DNA of 64,000 nucleotides from JACVRW01 sp963820315 (GTDB taxonomy: Bacteria > Actinomycetota > Thermoleophilia > Solirubrobacterales > Thermoleophilaceae): contig CAWFZK010000025.1 of the NCBI GenBank assembly GCA_963820315.1, positions 1 to 64,000 on the forward strand, in the 5' to 3' direction. A program made the position numbers and the translations under genes. Of this stretch, positions 57,089 through 64,000 are shown one piece after another. Under the pieces are notes generated by a model. The model was not told where the DNA came from and did no database searches. It worked only from the letters and a program-made list of their open reading frames with translations. Numbering within the stretch: the stretch's first letter is position 1; the number at the start of each line of letters is the position of its first letter.

Positions 57089-58180
57089 ATGCGCGACGAG
57101 ATGTCGCGTTCCGTGCCGCCAATCGCCGCCGTAGGAACGTCTCACACGGCGTTCGTGGGGGACTTCGCCCGCGGCCCGGTCGGGAAGCCCGTGCGGGTCA
57201 CGAGCGCGGCGGAGTTCCAGCGAGAGTTCGGTGCATTCGACGTGGGGAGCGAGGCCGGCTCCCAGGTGGCCTCCTACTTCGCCAACGGCGGAGTGGTCGC
57301 CTGGGTGGTGCGCACAGGCCCCGGAACCGGCTGGAAGCGCGGCATCCGGGCACTTGACGCCATCCCAGGCGGCGCCCTCAACCTGCTCTGCCTCCCCGGA
57401 GCGTCAGGGCTCCCGAGCACGCGCCACAAGGATGTCGTCGACACTGCCCTGCGCCTCTGCGAGCGGCACCGCGCGTTCCTCGTCCTTGACCCGCCGTCGT
57501 TCGTCGCGGATGCCGACGCGATGGCGCTGTACCGGAACGGAAGCAGCTTCCCGGAGCTGAGTCCCAACGGCGCAATCTTCTTCCCGGGCATCGAGGTCGC
57601 CTCCGGCCGGATCGGACCGGGCGGAGCCGTGGCCGGGCGATACGCGGCTATCGATGCGTGCCGCAGCGTGTGGACGGCGCCTGCCGGGATCGACGCTCCC
57701 CTCGACGGTGCAACGCTCCCGCTGGAGCCAAGCCCGGCGGAGTCGAGCGACCTGAACGCCATGGGCGTGAACGTGCTGCGCAGCCTCCCGGGCTCCGGCA
57801 CCGTCATCTGGGGCGCACGAACGCTTGCCGGCGCCAACGCGGACGCGAGTGAGTGGAAGTACGTGCCGGTGCGCCGGCTCGCGCTGTTCATCGAGAACTC
57901 AATCGATCAGGGCACGCGCTGGGCTCAGTTCGAGCCGAACGACGAGCCGCTCTGGGCCGCGATCCGGCAGAGCGCCGGCACCTTCCTGCACGAGCTCTTC
58001 CGAGCGGGTGCATTCGCCGGCACGAGTCCGCGCGACGCCTACTTCGTGCGATGTGACAGCGGCACGATGTCCCAGAACGACATCGACAACGGCACCTTGA
58101 AGGTGCTCATCGGCATCGCGCCGGTCAAGCCCGCCGAGTTCGTCCTCCTCCGAATCCAGCAGATGGCGCGCAGGCCCTAG
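57089..58180 (+). CDS. phage-type tail sheath family protein (orphan)
   Basis: 363 residues (ATG 57089; ATG 57101 also possible). The N-terminal VPPIAAVGTSHTAFVGDFARGPVGKPVRVTSAAEFQREFG, then QVASYFANGGVVAWVVR, is the start of contractile-tail sheath proteins. The C-terminal NVLRSLPGSGTVIWGARTL, WKYVPVRRLALFIENSIDQGTRWAQFEPND and LIGIAPVKPAEFVLLRIQQM is their conserved end domain. It lacks a long central insertion. No tube, baseplate, spike or AAA ATPase gene lies nearby, so it is either a relic or part of a scattered contractile injection system. The stop shares CTAG with ybaK. Confidence 0.85.
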   Translation: MRDEMSRSVPPIAAVGTSHTAFVGDFARGPVGKPVRVTSAAEFQREFGAFDVGSEAGSQVASYFANGGVVAWVVRTGPGTGWKRGIRALDAIPGGALNLLCLPGASGLPSTRHKDVVDTALRLCERHRAFLVLDPPSFVADADAMALYRNGSSFPELSPNGAIFFPGIEVASGRIGPGGAVAGRYAAIDACRSVWTAPAGIDAPLDGATLPLEPSPAESSDLNAMGVNVLRSLPGSGTVIWGARTLAGANADASEWKYVPVRRLALFIENSIDQGTRWAQFEPNDEPLWAAIRQSAGTFLHELFRAGAFAGTSPRDAYFVRCDSGTMSQNDIDNGTLKVLIGIAPVKPAEFVLLRIQQMARRP

Positions 58181-58638
58181 CCGGAGTTCTCGCCGAGCTC
58201 CACGACGCGGGCGCGGATGCAGGTCGCGAGCTCGCGCGGATCCACCTCGAAGAGGCTGTGCGGATCGCCGGCGGCCGCCCAGACGCGCGCGTGATCGAGC
58301 AGGGTCTCGTCGAACAGGACCGGCAGGTCGTGTCCGAACGGCGGTACCCCGCCGATTGCGAAGCCGGTGGCGGCGCGCACCTCGTCGGCCTTGGCCTGGC
58401 GGACCTCGGCGACGTCGAGGAGGTCGGCGAGCTTGTCGGTGTCGATCCGGTGCCGGCCCGATGCGACGCAGACAACGGGATCGCCGTCGGCGACGAAGAC
58501 GATCGACTTCGCGATCTCGGACTCCTCACAGCCCACAGCGGCTGCCGCGTCCTTCACGGTGCGGGTCGAGTCGTTCAGCCGCTGGGGACGAAGATCGATC
58601 CCGAGATCGCGCGCGCACATTGCAAGGCGGTCCCTCAC
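58177..58638 (-). CDS. YbaK/EbsC-type aminoacyl-tRNA deacylase
   Basis: 153 residues, GTG 58638 overlapping the upstream wax-synthase stop (GTGA). The family pattern is TVKDAAAAVGCEESEIAKSIVFVADGDPVVCVASGRHRID with the conserved Lys, then RAATGFAIGGVPPFGH and VWAAAGDPHSLFEVDPREL. Free-standing members hydrolyse mischarged tRNAs such as Cys-tRNA-Pro or Ala-tRNA-Pro. It complements the editing domain in proS. The coupling with a lipid gene is probably incidental. Confidence 0.88.
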   Translation of the reverse strand: MRDRLAMCARDLGIDLRPQRLNDSTRTVKDAAAAVGCEESEIAKSIVFVADGDPVVCVASGRHRIDTDKLADLLDVAEVRQAKADEVRAATGFAIGGVPPFGHDLPVLFDETLLDHARVWAAAGDPHSLFEVDPRELATCIRARVVELGENSG

Positions 58639-60056
58639 GCGCGCACGGCCTCCTCGCTCTCGCTGAGCTCGACGCCGGCAGCCTCAGCCAGCTCCTCGAG
58701 CGACCCGCGCAGGTCGGCCGCGAACTCGTCGAGGTCCCACATCAGGTCCCAGTCGCCGACGAGCCCGAAGTTGATCTTGCCGGCGTAGGAGAGCAGAGCG
58801 ATGCCGAGCGCCTGGTTCTTCGCGAGCGGGACCATCGGGAACGGATCGAGCATGCGCCGGCCCGCCAGGTAGAGCGGGAACTGCGGCCCCGGTACGTTCG
58901 TCACGACCAGGTTGAACATGCGCTGGCGCGAGACGAGCCGTGCCGCCTGGCCCATCACGGTCGGCGGGGCGAAGCCGGTCAGCTCGGTGAGCACCTGGGC
59001 GCCCACGGCCTGGCCGCTCGACTTGAGGCCCTTCAGCTCCTCCCGCACGATGTCGAGCCGCGCGACGGGGTCCTGGCACCAGACCGGCAGCGGAGCCATC
59101 ATCGCGGCAACGCGGTTGCCGAGGGCACCGCGCTCGACATCGGCGCGCACGCTCACCGGGATCATCGCCTTGAGCTCGAGGCCGTCGGTGTTCTGGCCAC
59201 GCCGGCGCAGGTGCTTGCCGAGCGCGCCGGTGACGGTCGACAGCACCACGTCGTTGACGGTGCCGCCGAGCTCGTTCTTGATCGCCTTGATGTCAGCCAG
59301 GTCGGCGCGCACCCAGGTGAAGCGCCGGTGCGGCCCGATCGACTCGTTGTAAGGGCTGGTCGGGGCGGGATTGAGGCCCGCCCACGCCATCGCGCCGACG
59401 CCGACTGCCGCGTCGCGCGCGCCCGAGAGGATGCGGCGCGGGCCGCGGAAGACCGCTCGCACGGAGCGCGCGACCTCCGCCGGGATCGTGGTGCGCTCGA
59501 GCAGCGCCTCGGCAAGCAGCTGGGCCCGCGACGGCAGCGGCCGCGGCAGCCAGCGGTCGCCGGGATCGGCGGGAGCGGCCGGCTCGGGCGAGGTGTCGAA
59601 GAGGACAGAGATGATGTCCACGCCGGAGATGCCGTCGACGAGCGCGTGGTGGGTCTTCGAGAGCAGCGCGAAGCGGTCTCCCTCGAGCCCGTCCACGATC
59701 CAGATCTCCCAGAGCGGCTTGTCGCGGTCGAGCTGCTGCGCGAACACGCGCCCGGCCAGCTCCTTGAGCTGGTTCTCGTCGCCGGGGGCCGGGAGCGCCG
59801 TGGCGCGCACGTGGTAGCGGAGGTTGAGGTGCGGGTCGTCGACCCACTTGGGGCGCCCCTGAGCGAGCGGCACGAAGGCGAGCCGCTGGCGGTAGCGCGG
59901 GACAAGATGCAGCCGCCGCTCGATCGCGTCGAGCAGCTCGTCGTAGGGGGGAGGGGAGCCCTCGAAGACCATCACCGACGCGACATGCATGTGCGAGGCG
60001 GCGTCCTCGAGGTGGAGGAAGGACGTGTCGAGCGCGGTGAGGCGATCCGTTGCCAT
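58635..60056 (-). CDS. wax ester synthase/acyl-CoA:diacylglycerol acyltransferase (WS/DGAT)
   Basis: 473 residues. The catalytic motif HHxxxDG is H136-H-A-L-V-D-G142 (SKTHHALVDGISG), early in the N-terminal half as in the family. Other marks are LTALDTSFLHLEDAASHMHV at the N-terminus, the PLWEIWIVDGLEG segment, LGGTVNDVVLSTVTGAL and NVPGPQFPLYLAGRRM. It makes triacylglycerol or wax esters from acyl-CoA, in line with the acyl-CoA synthetase and thioesterases in the window. Membrane-associated, no signal peptide. Confidence 0.92.
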   Translation of the reverse strand: MATDRLTALDTSFLHLEDAASHMHVASVMVFEGSPPPYDELLDAIERRLHLVPRYRQRLAFVPLAQGRPKWVDDPHLNLRYHVRATALPAPGDENQLKELAGRVFAQQLDRDKPLWEIWIVDGLEGDRFALLSKTHHALVDGISGVDIISVLFDTSPEPAAPADPGDRWLPRPLPSRAQLLAEALLERTTIPAEVARSVRAVFRGPRRILSGARDAAVGVGAMAWAGLNPAPTSPYNESIGPHRRFTWVRADLADIKAIKNELGGTVNDVVLSTVTGALGKHLRRRGQNTDGLELKAMIPVSVRADVERGALGNRVAAMMAPLPVWCQDPVARLDIVREELKGLKSSGQAVGAQVLTELTGFAPPTVMGQAARLVSRQRMFNLVVTNVPGPQFPLYLAGRRMLDPFPMVPLAKNQALGIALLSYAGKINFGLVGDWDLMWDLDEFAADLRGSLEELAEAAGVELSESEEAVRA

Positions 60057-60083
60057 GCGCCCAAACTAGCGCAGCGCAGGTAC

Positions 60084-61157
60084 TCAGAGCGACAGGCTCA
60101 TCTGACCGGCCGGGACGGCCGTGCGCAGCGGCTCGCGCTCGTCGAGGCCGGCCACACGCACACCCAGCAGCCGCACCGGCTGGCGCGGGTCGAGCCGGCG
60201 CAGGAGCTCGAGCGCGACACCGCCGACGGTCGCGCTGTCATTGACCGCGACGTCCAGCGTGCGCGCCCGTGTCAGCGTCGTGAAGTCGGCGTAGCGGAGC
60301 TTGATCCCGATGGTGCGACCGCGGCGCTCCTCGCGCTCGAGAGCGTCGCAGAGCTGCGCGCTCAGACGCTCCAGCACCGGCTCCAGCTCCGGCAGGCCGC
60401 GCAGGTCGTAGTCGAAGGTCGTCTCGCGCGACTCGGACTTGGCGACCCGCACCGTCTCGATACTGCGGTCATCCTCGAAGCGGGCAAGGGCGCCCAGGTG
60501 CGGGCCGAGCCGGCGGCCGAACCACTCGATCAGCTGGGCGTCGGGGGTCGCGCCGAGCGCGCCCAGCGTGGTCACGCCGAGCCGCTCCAGGCGCGCGACT
60601 GTCTTCGGGCCGATGCCCGGCACCAGACCGGGCGACTCGTCGGCGAAGCGCTCGCGCGCCTGCTCCGCGGTCAGCTCTACGAAGCCGTCGGGCTTCTCCG
60701 CATCCGAGGCGACCTTCGCCACGAGCTTGCTGGGCCCGATCCCGACGGAGCAGACGAGCCCGGTCTCGGCACGGACCGCTTCCTTCACGCGCCGCGCCGC
60801 CGAGCGCGGCCGCTCGAGCCCGGAGAGGTCGAGATAGGCCTCGTCGAGTCCGACCGACTCGACCAGCTCGACGTGCGCGCGCAGCACCGCGTGCACGTCC
60901 CGCGAGCGCGCGCGGTAGTGCTCGAAGTCGGGTGGGAGGAACGTCGCCTCGGGGCAGAGCCGACGGGCGCGCTCGGCCGGCGTGGCGGAGAAGATGCCGT
61001 ACTTGCGCGCCTCGTAGCTCGCCGTCGTGACCACGGCGCGCGGGCCGCTCCCCGCAACCACCACGGGGAGCCCGCGCAGCTCCGGCCGGCGCTGCAGCTC
61101 GACGCTCACGTAGAACGCGTCCATGTCGATATGTGCGAAGACGTGGGCCGGGTCCAC
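60084..61157 (-). CDS. dinB: DNA polymerase IV (Y family)
   Basis: Translesion polymerase of 357 residues, GTG start. Catalytic carboxylates are in FAHIDMDAFYVSVE and VGLDEAYLDLSGL; also TTASYEARKYGIFSA, VCSVGIGPSKLVAKVASD and the HhH segment GIGPKTVARLERLGV. The little-finger domain follows. The last residues GQMSLSL are a sliding-clamp-binding motif. No LexA-box-like sequence was found upstream, but the search was by eye. Confidence 0.93.
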   Translation of the reverse strand: MDPAHVFAHIDMDAFYVSVELQRRPELRGLPVVVAGSGPRAVVTTASYEARKYGIFSATPAERARRLCPEATFLPPDFEHYRARSRDVHAVLRAHVELVESVGLDEAYLDLSGLERPRSAARRVKEAVRAETGLVCSVGIGPSKLVAKVASDAEKPDGFVELTAEQARERFADESPGLVPGIGPKTVARLERLGVTTLGALGATPDAQLIEWFGRRLGPHLGALARFEDDRSIETVRVAKSESRETTFDYDLRGLPELEPVLERLSAQLCDALEREERRGRTIGIKLRYADFTTLTRARTLDVAVNDSATVGGVALELLRRLDPRQPVRLLGVRVAGLDEREPLRTAVPAGQMSLSL

Positions 61158-61210
61158 GGCTCCTTGAGCGTACGCCCCGAACGGGACGCCAACCTTCTCC
61201 GCTGGAAGCG

Positions 61211-61414
61211 CTAGATCGGCGTGACGTTGACGGCCTTCGGGCCCTTGTCGCTGGACTCTGAGTCGAAGGAGACCTTCGCTCCCTCAGCCAGCGTCTTGAA
61301 GCCCTCGGCCTGAATGCCCGTGTGGTGGACGAAGAGGTCCTTGCCTCCCTCGTCCGGGGTGATGAAGCCAAAGCCCTTCTCGTCGCTGAACCACTTGACG
61401 GTTCCGGTGGCCAT
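61211..61414 (-). CDS. cold-shock protein, CspA family (copy 1)
   Basis: 67-residue single-domain RNA/ssDNA-binding protein. RNP1 is KGFGFITPD and RNP2 is LFVHHTGIQ; the start MATGTVKWFSDEKG is canonical. ATG 61414 has GGAGGGAAA 6 bases upstream. A near-identical paralog lies 900 bases away on the other strand (62317-62520). It probably acts as an RNA chaperone or antiterminator. Confidence 0.95.
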   Translation of the reverse strand: MATGTVKWFSDEKGFGFITPDEGGKDLFVHHTGIQAEGFKTLAEGAKVSFDSESSDKGPKAVNVTPI

Positions 61415-61552
61415 TGCGATTTCCCTCCACTGTTGGCGAACGCGAAGTGCCATGAGGCGGCAACCACAACGGACGCTGACGCTACACCGGGCGGCTGCCC
61501 GGCTCGAATACGGGACCGTACCACTGGGCCGGTGCTCGCGCAGCGCGAGGAG

Positions 61553-61558
61553 TAGACT
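61553..61558 (+). promoter_or_regulatory. putative -10 hexamer TAGACT, leaderless arrangement
   Basis: TAGACT ends 7 bases before the GTG at 61566, without a Shine-Dalgarno sequence. Confidence 0.45.
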
Positions 61559-61565
61559 CGACCGA

Positions 61566-61886
61566 GTGACCGCCTTCTTCGTCCCGGAATGTCCAGCCGG
61601 GAGAGAAGCGGAAGGCGAGTACGGGCGGATCCTCAAAGAGGTACGCGCTGAGACCGGCCACCCGCCCCGGGCGGTGCGCATCTTCAAGCTGTCCTTCCGC
61701 CATGACGGCGCCGACCTCGAGGCGGAAGTGGGCCGGCCGGATCCGGTCCGGGGATGCACCGTGCTGGCGATCCTCGACCTCGGGCGGGAGTCTCCTTATC
61801 TCATCCACTGCCGTGCAAACGGCGGGGTGGCGCAGCACGTGGTGGTGCGCAAGCCGGTCTACTCGGTAACCGAGTTCTCCGGCTGA
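61566..61886 (+). CDS. hypothetical protein
   Basis: 106 residues from GTG 61566. Mixed alpha/beta composition: AFFVPECPAGREAEGEYGRILKEVRAETG, VRIFKLSFRHDGADLEAEVG, CTVLAILDLGRESPYLIHC. No signal peptide or membrane segment and no recognised motif. GC-rich third positions support coding. It stands alone between two - strand genes, with a promoter-like hexamer adjacent to the start. Confidence 0.6.
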   Translation: MTAFFVPECPAGREAEGEYGRILKEVRAETGHPPRAVRIFKLSFRHDGADLEAEVGRPDPVRGCTVLAILDLGRESPYLIHCRANGGVAQHVVVRKPVYSVTEFSG

Positions 61887-61899
61887 GCGCGTCGCTGCC

Positions 61900-62067
61900 T
61901 CAGCCGCGGCCGCGCCCGCGCTTCTCGGGCCGCGGGCGGGGCGGGTTCTTCTTGCGTTCTGCGGGCGTCATCTGGCGGATCTTCAGCTGACCGCTGTCGA
62001 GCTGGTCGCGGATCAGGTCCAGCTTCTCGCGCCTCTTCTGCTCGGCCCGGTCCTTCGGCGTGCTCAT
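61900..62067 (-). CDS. small basic conserved protein
   Basis: 55 residues (ATG 62067, AAGGTGGGG 4 bases upstream): STPKDRAEQKRREKLDLIRDQLDSGQLKIRQMTPAERKKNPPRP and an Arg/Gly tail. The SGQLxIRQMTPxER phrase recurs in small actinobacterial proteins as I remember them. Highly charged, no membrane segment; perhaps nucleic-acid or ribosome associated. Adjacent to two cold-shock genes. Confidence 0.65.
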   Translation of the reverse strand: MSTPKDRAEQKRREKLDLIRDQLDSGQLKIRQMTPAERKKNPPRPRPEKRGRGRG

Positions 62068-62316
62068 GCGACCCCACCTTTGCCGCCCCCAGGCCCAGAT
62101 GAGCCTTCGACGGGTGTAGGAGGCGTGGCACACCCGGCGATGGATACCCACGTAAAGGGTACCGGCGGCCCCGGCTGATCTCCCTTGCGGAACGTCGGTA
62201 AGCTGCTCCGATGGGTTGAGCGGCCCGCTCGACCAAAGCAGTGCCCGCGTTTTCGCAGTTGTTGCCTTTGAGCACCCTCCGCGTTTCGCAGTGCACATAC
62301 CCCGGAGGGAAGACAG

Positions 62317-62520
62317 ATGGCAACAGGAACCGTGAAGTGGTTCAGCGACGACAAGGGCTTCGGGTTCATCACACCCGACGAGCCCGGCAAGGATCTGTTC
62401 GTGCATCACAACGCGATCCAGTCCAGCGGCTTCAGGTCGCTGGCCGAGGGCGCCAAGGTGAGCTACGACGCCGAGCAGGGCCAGAAGGGGCCCGCGGCTG
62501 CAAACGTGCGGGTCCTCTAG
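62317..62520 (+). CDS. cold-shock protein, CspA family (copy 2)
   Basis: 67 residues with RNP1 KGFGFITPD and RNP2 LFVHHNAIQ, start MATGTVKWFSDDKG. ATG 62317 has CGGAGGGAAG 4-5 bases upstream. The 249 bases before it have no gene and could be a long regulated leader, as known for cold-shock mRNAs; a phrase close to GCGTTTTCGCAGT is repeated in it (near 62249 and 62280). Differs from copy 1 mainly in the C-terminal half. Confidence 0.95.
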   Translation: MATGTVKWFSDDKGFGFITPDEPGKDLFVHHNAIQSSGFRSLAEGAKVSYDAEQGQKGPAAANVRVL

Positions 62521-62601
62521 GCCAAGCCGTCAATCGGCGCGACGGAGGGCTTGTCCGAAAGCCCTCCGTCCCCCGTACGCCCCCGATCGGGAAGGCCCTC
62601 C

Positions 62602-62796
62602 ATGGCATCGAGCGGCAAGCGAAAGACCACGATGGCGAAGCTCAACCGCGAACGCAGGCTGCGGGAGCGCCGGGTGGAGAAGCAGATCAAGAAGAACATG
62701 AGGAAGCGCGCGGCGGCTGAGAACGCCGAGCAGGCGCCCGCGGCGGCTGAGAACGCCGACCAGGAGCCCGCGCCGCCGAGCGGCGACGAGGTCTAG
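62602..62796 (+). CDS. small basic/acidic-tailed hypothetical protein
   Basis: 64 residues from ATG 62602 (ATG 62632 possible): a strongly basic helix MAKLNRERRLRERRVEKQ followed by two copies of AAENAEQAPAA/AAENADQEPAP and an acidic end. Looks like a small nucleic-acid-associated protein; no family named. It follows the csp gene by 81 bases and its stop shares CTAG with the next, convergent gene. Confidence 0.55.
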   Translation: MASSGKRKTTMAKLNRERRLRERRVEKQIKKNMRKRAAAENAEQAPAAAENADQEPAPPSGDEV

Positions 62797-63131
62797 CGCG
62801 CGAAGCCGCCGCGCGCCGACCGCTGCAAGGCCCGGGCGCGGTCGGTGCCCCGGCGCCCCGCCCATGGGTGCGGTCCCCTCGCCCAGGGATGCCAGCCGAG
62901 GGTGCCGTACAGCTCTCGAACGAGCGCCTTCAGCTCGCCGCGGTGAGCGCCGCACGCGTACATCGTCCGCCCGTACAGGCCGCGGCCGTGCCACACGAGC
63001 CAACGCTCGGGCTCGGCATCCACGTACTCCCCGTGACGAAGGTCGAGCAACTGGCGCTCGAGGCTCGTCTGAGTCTCGGGTCCGGGCCTGCAGCCGCAGA
63101 CCTCACAGCGGAACACGACCGCCACCGGCAT
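62793..63131 (-). CDS. hypothetical zinc-binding protein
   Basis: 112 residues from ATG 63131. N-terminal FRCEVCGCRPGPETQTSLERQLLDLRHGEYVDAEPERWLVWHGRGLYGRTMYACGAHRGELK offers C9-X2-C12 and a later C-X2-H as zinc ligands. The rest is Trp/Arg-rich (LGWHPWARGPHPWAGRR). It starts 12 bases after the Crp-like gene, so the two form an operon. Function unknown. Confidence 0.65.
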   Translation of the reverse strand: MPVAVVFRCEVCGCRPGPETQTSLERQLLDLRHGEYVDAEPERWLVWHGRGLYGRTMYACGAHRGELKALVRELYGTLGWHPWARGPHPWAGRRGTDRARALQRSARGGFAR

Positions 63132-63142
63132 CGACGCCGAGT

Positions 63143-63820
63143 CTACGACGCGGCGGGCGAGGCGGCCTCCCAGTGCACGCCCACGACATCGTCCGGCGGC
63201 CGGCCGATCAGCAGCCAGCTGCCATCCGGGCGGCGCTTGAGCTGCCCGCTCGAGTAGATGTGCTGGAGCGCGGTCGTGACCGAGGAGCGCTGGCAGCCCA
63301 CCAGCTGGCCGAGCAGGGCGTGCGAGAGGTGCAGCCGCAGGGCGATTCCGCCCGGCGTCACGTTGCCCCAGCGCTCCGCGAGGTGCCAGAACAGCACAAG
63401 CAGGCGCGTCTCGACGGGCGACAGCTGCAGCAGGGCCTCGTGGATCGACATGCGGTGCGTGCGGCGAATGGCGCGCTCGAGCAGCGCGCTCATCACCTGC
63501 GGCCAGTCGGCGAGCGCGCGGCCGAGCCGGTCGTCGAGGATCGCCAGGCGCACGGGCATGAGCACATGCCACGCGGCCCGGTAGCGGACGAGGCCCTCCT
63601 CGCGGCGCGAGAGCCACGGCTGCAGGACGTCGCCCTCGCCGACCAGCTCGGTCGCGGTCGAGCCGGCGAGCGTGATGTCACGCGCGAGCAGCCCCTCGAG
63701 CACGAGGAAGCCAAGCCAGCCGCGCTCCATCTCGCGGGGCGTCTCCCAATGCCCCGGCTCGAGCGTCCACACTCGCGCCACAAGCTCCTTGCGGGCACGA
63801 GCGATGTCGGCAACCGGCAC
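63143..63820 (-). CDS. Crp/Fnr-like transcriptional regulator
   Basis: 225 residues from GTG 63820. The N-terminal half is a cupin-like cNMP-domain relic (GWLGFLVLEGLLARDITLAGSTATELVGEGDVLQPW), then the dimer helix and a C-terminal winged HTH (LRLHLSHALLGQLVGCQRSSVTTALQHIYSSGQLKRRPDGSWLL). Ligand residues for cAMP are not obvious. The frame stays open upstream to about 63909 and reads STAEHQPREGQARVLEVDPE, which looks like genuine protein. A GGAGGAGG sits just before a GTC codon there, so the true start may be about 60 bases further up with a start codon misread. Confidence 0.78.
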   Translation of the reverse strand: MPVADIARARKELVARVWTLEPGHWETPREMERGWLGFLVLEGLLARDITLAGSTATELVGEGDVLQPWLSRREEGLVRYRAAWHVLMPVRLAILDDRLGRALADWPQVMSALLERAIRRTHRMSIHEALLQLSPVETRLLVLFWHLAERWGNVTPGGIALRLHLSHALLGQLVGCQRSSVTTALQHIYSSGQLKRRPDGSWLLIGRPPDDVVGVHWEAASPAAS

Positions 63821-63930
63821 GCGCAGGCCGAGCTCCGGGTCTACCTCGAGAACCCGAGCCTGCCCCTCTCGCGGTTGGTGCTCGGCGGTACTGACCTGTC
63901 TCCTCCTCCAGGTAAGACCCTAGACGGGGG

Positions 63931-63947
63931 ACGTTGGAATGCAACGT
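63931..63947. promoter_or_regulatory. inverted repeat upstream of the Crp-like gene
   Basis: ACGTTG-GAATG-CAACGT, a 6-bp perfect inverted repeat, with the 8-mer ACGTTGGA itself repeated 11 bases further on (63931 and 63942... spanning CAACGTTGGA). On the - strand a TTGAAA lies just upstream of it (63952-63957), so the repeat would cover the promoter spacer. It may be an autoregulatory site. Confidence 0.4.
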
Positions 63948-64000
63948 TGGATTTCAACAGGTGACCTTTATCAGCTCAACCCGCGGTCGTAGGGTCGAGC

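Noticed and set aside
57089..58180. Prophage
   Set aside because: Only the sheath gene looks phage-derived; integrase, terminase, portal, capsid and attachment-site repeats are absent nearby.

Overview
The window is GC-rich (about 70 %) bacterial chromosome and reads as a member of the Actinobacteria, most likely class Thermoleophilia (Solirubrobacterales or Gaiellales). Supporting signs are the rRNA sequence type, a SepF / FtsR / FHA / RsiG-like set of actinobacterial proteins, many GTG and TTG starts, 4-base ATGA/GTGA gene overlaps, and secreted proteins with lysine/arginine-rich C-terminal tails. The order is inferred from general resemblance, not from a tree. No tRNA gene, insertion sequence, CRISPR array or replication origin was recognised.

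Layout. 1-4.7 kb: an rRNA operon, with 16S cut by the window edge, a tRNA-less spacer, 23S, 5S and a terminator. 4.7-10 kb: small conserved genes, a thioesterase/DUF389 pair, a decarboxylating dehydrogenase and two HD-domain genes. 10-19.5 kb: murA followed by the tightly overlapped histidine genes hisZ-hisG-hisD-hisB-hisH-hisA-hisF, then a CCA-adding-enzyme-like gene, pgeF and yggS. hisC, hisE and hisI are not here. 19.5-25 kb: the distal division cluster (sepF, proC, yggT, lspA, rluD), entered by a secreted protein and an inverted hydrolase and closed by a strong terminator. 25-38.5 kb: rpsB-tsf-pyrH-frr-uppS-cdsA, then dxr-rseP and ispG-proS. This translation, isoprenoid and envelope block is interrupted by an inverted flavin monooxygenase/SCP2 fusion and by an acyl-CoA synthetase. 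38.5-43.3 kb: pgsA, an RsiG-like protein, a zinc-ribbon FHA protein and an FtsR-type MerR regulator, followed by apt and a lipid-type FAD oxidase. 43.3-52 kb: signalling and metabolic singles (HTH/anti-sigma fusion, class III cyclase, nadE, a beta-lactamase-like/VanX-like fusion, a histidine kinase). 52-58 kb: accessory secreted proteins (a beta-propeller and a four-module repeat protein) and a solitary tail-sheath protein. 58-64 kb: YbaK-type deacylase, wax ester synthase, DNA polymerase IV, two cold-shock proteins, small basic proteins and a Crp-like regulator.

Four cross-cutting patterns stand out. (1) Seven genes, including hisA, hisF and lspA, carry single-base frameshifts in GC-rich runs, which points to assembly error. 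(2) About ten genes have a TANNNT hexamer 6-10 bases before the start codon and no Shine-Dalgarno sequence, which suggests leaderless transcripts. (3) Five convergent gene pairs end in one shared CTAG. (4) A GGGGGCTCACGCCCCC-type palindrome recurs between genes at 35-38.6 kb. The most interesting single items are the RsiG-like/FHA/FtsR module with a MerR-type operator, the secreted beta-lactamase-like/VanX-like fusion, MurA with Asp in place of the catalytic Cys, the four-module secreted repeat protein and the orphan tail sheath.
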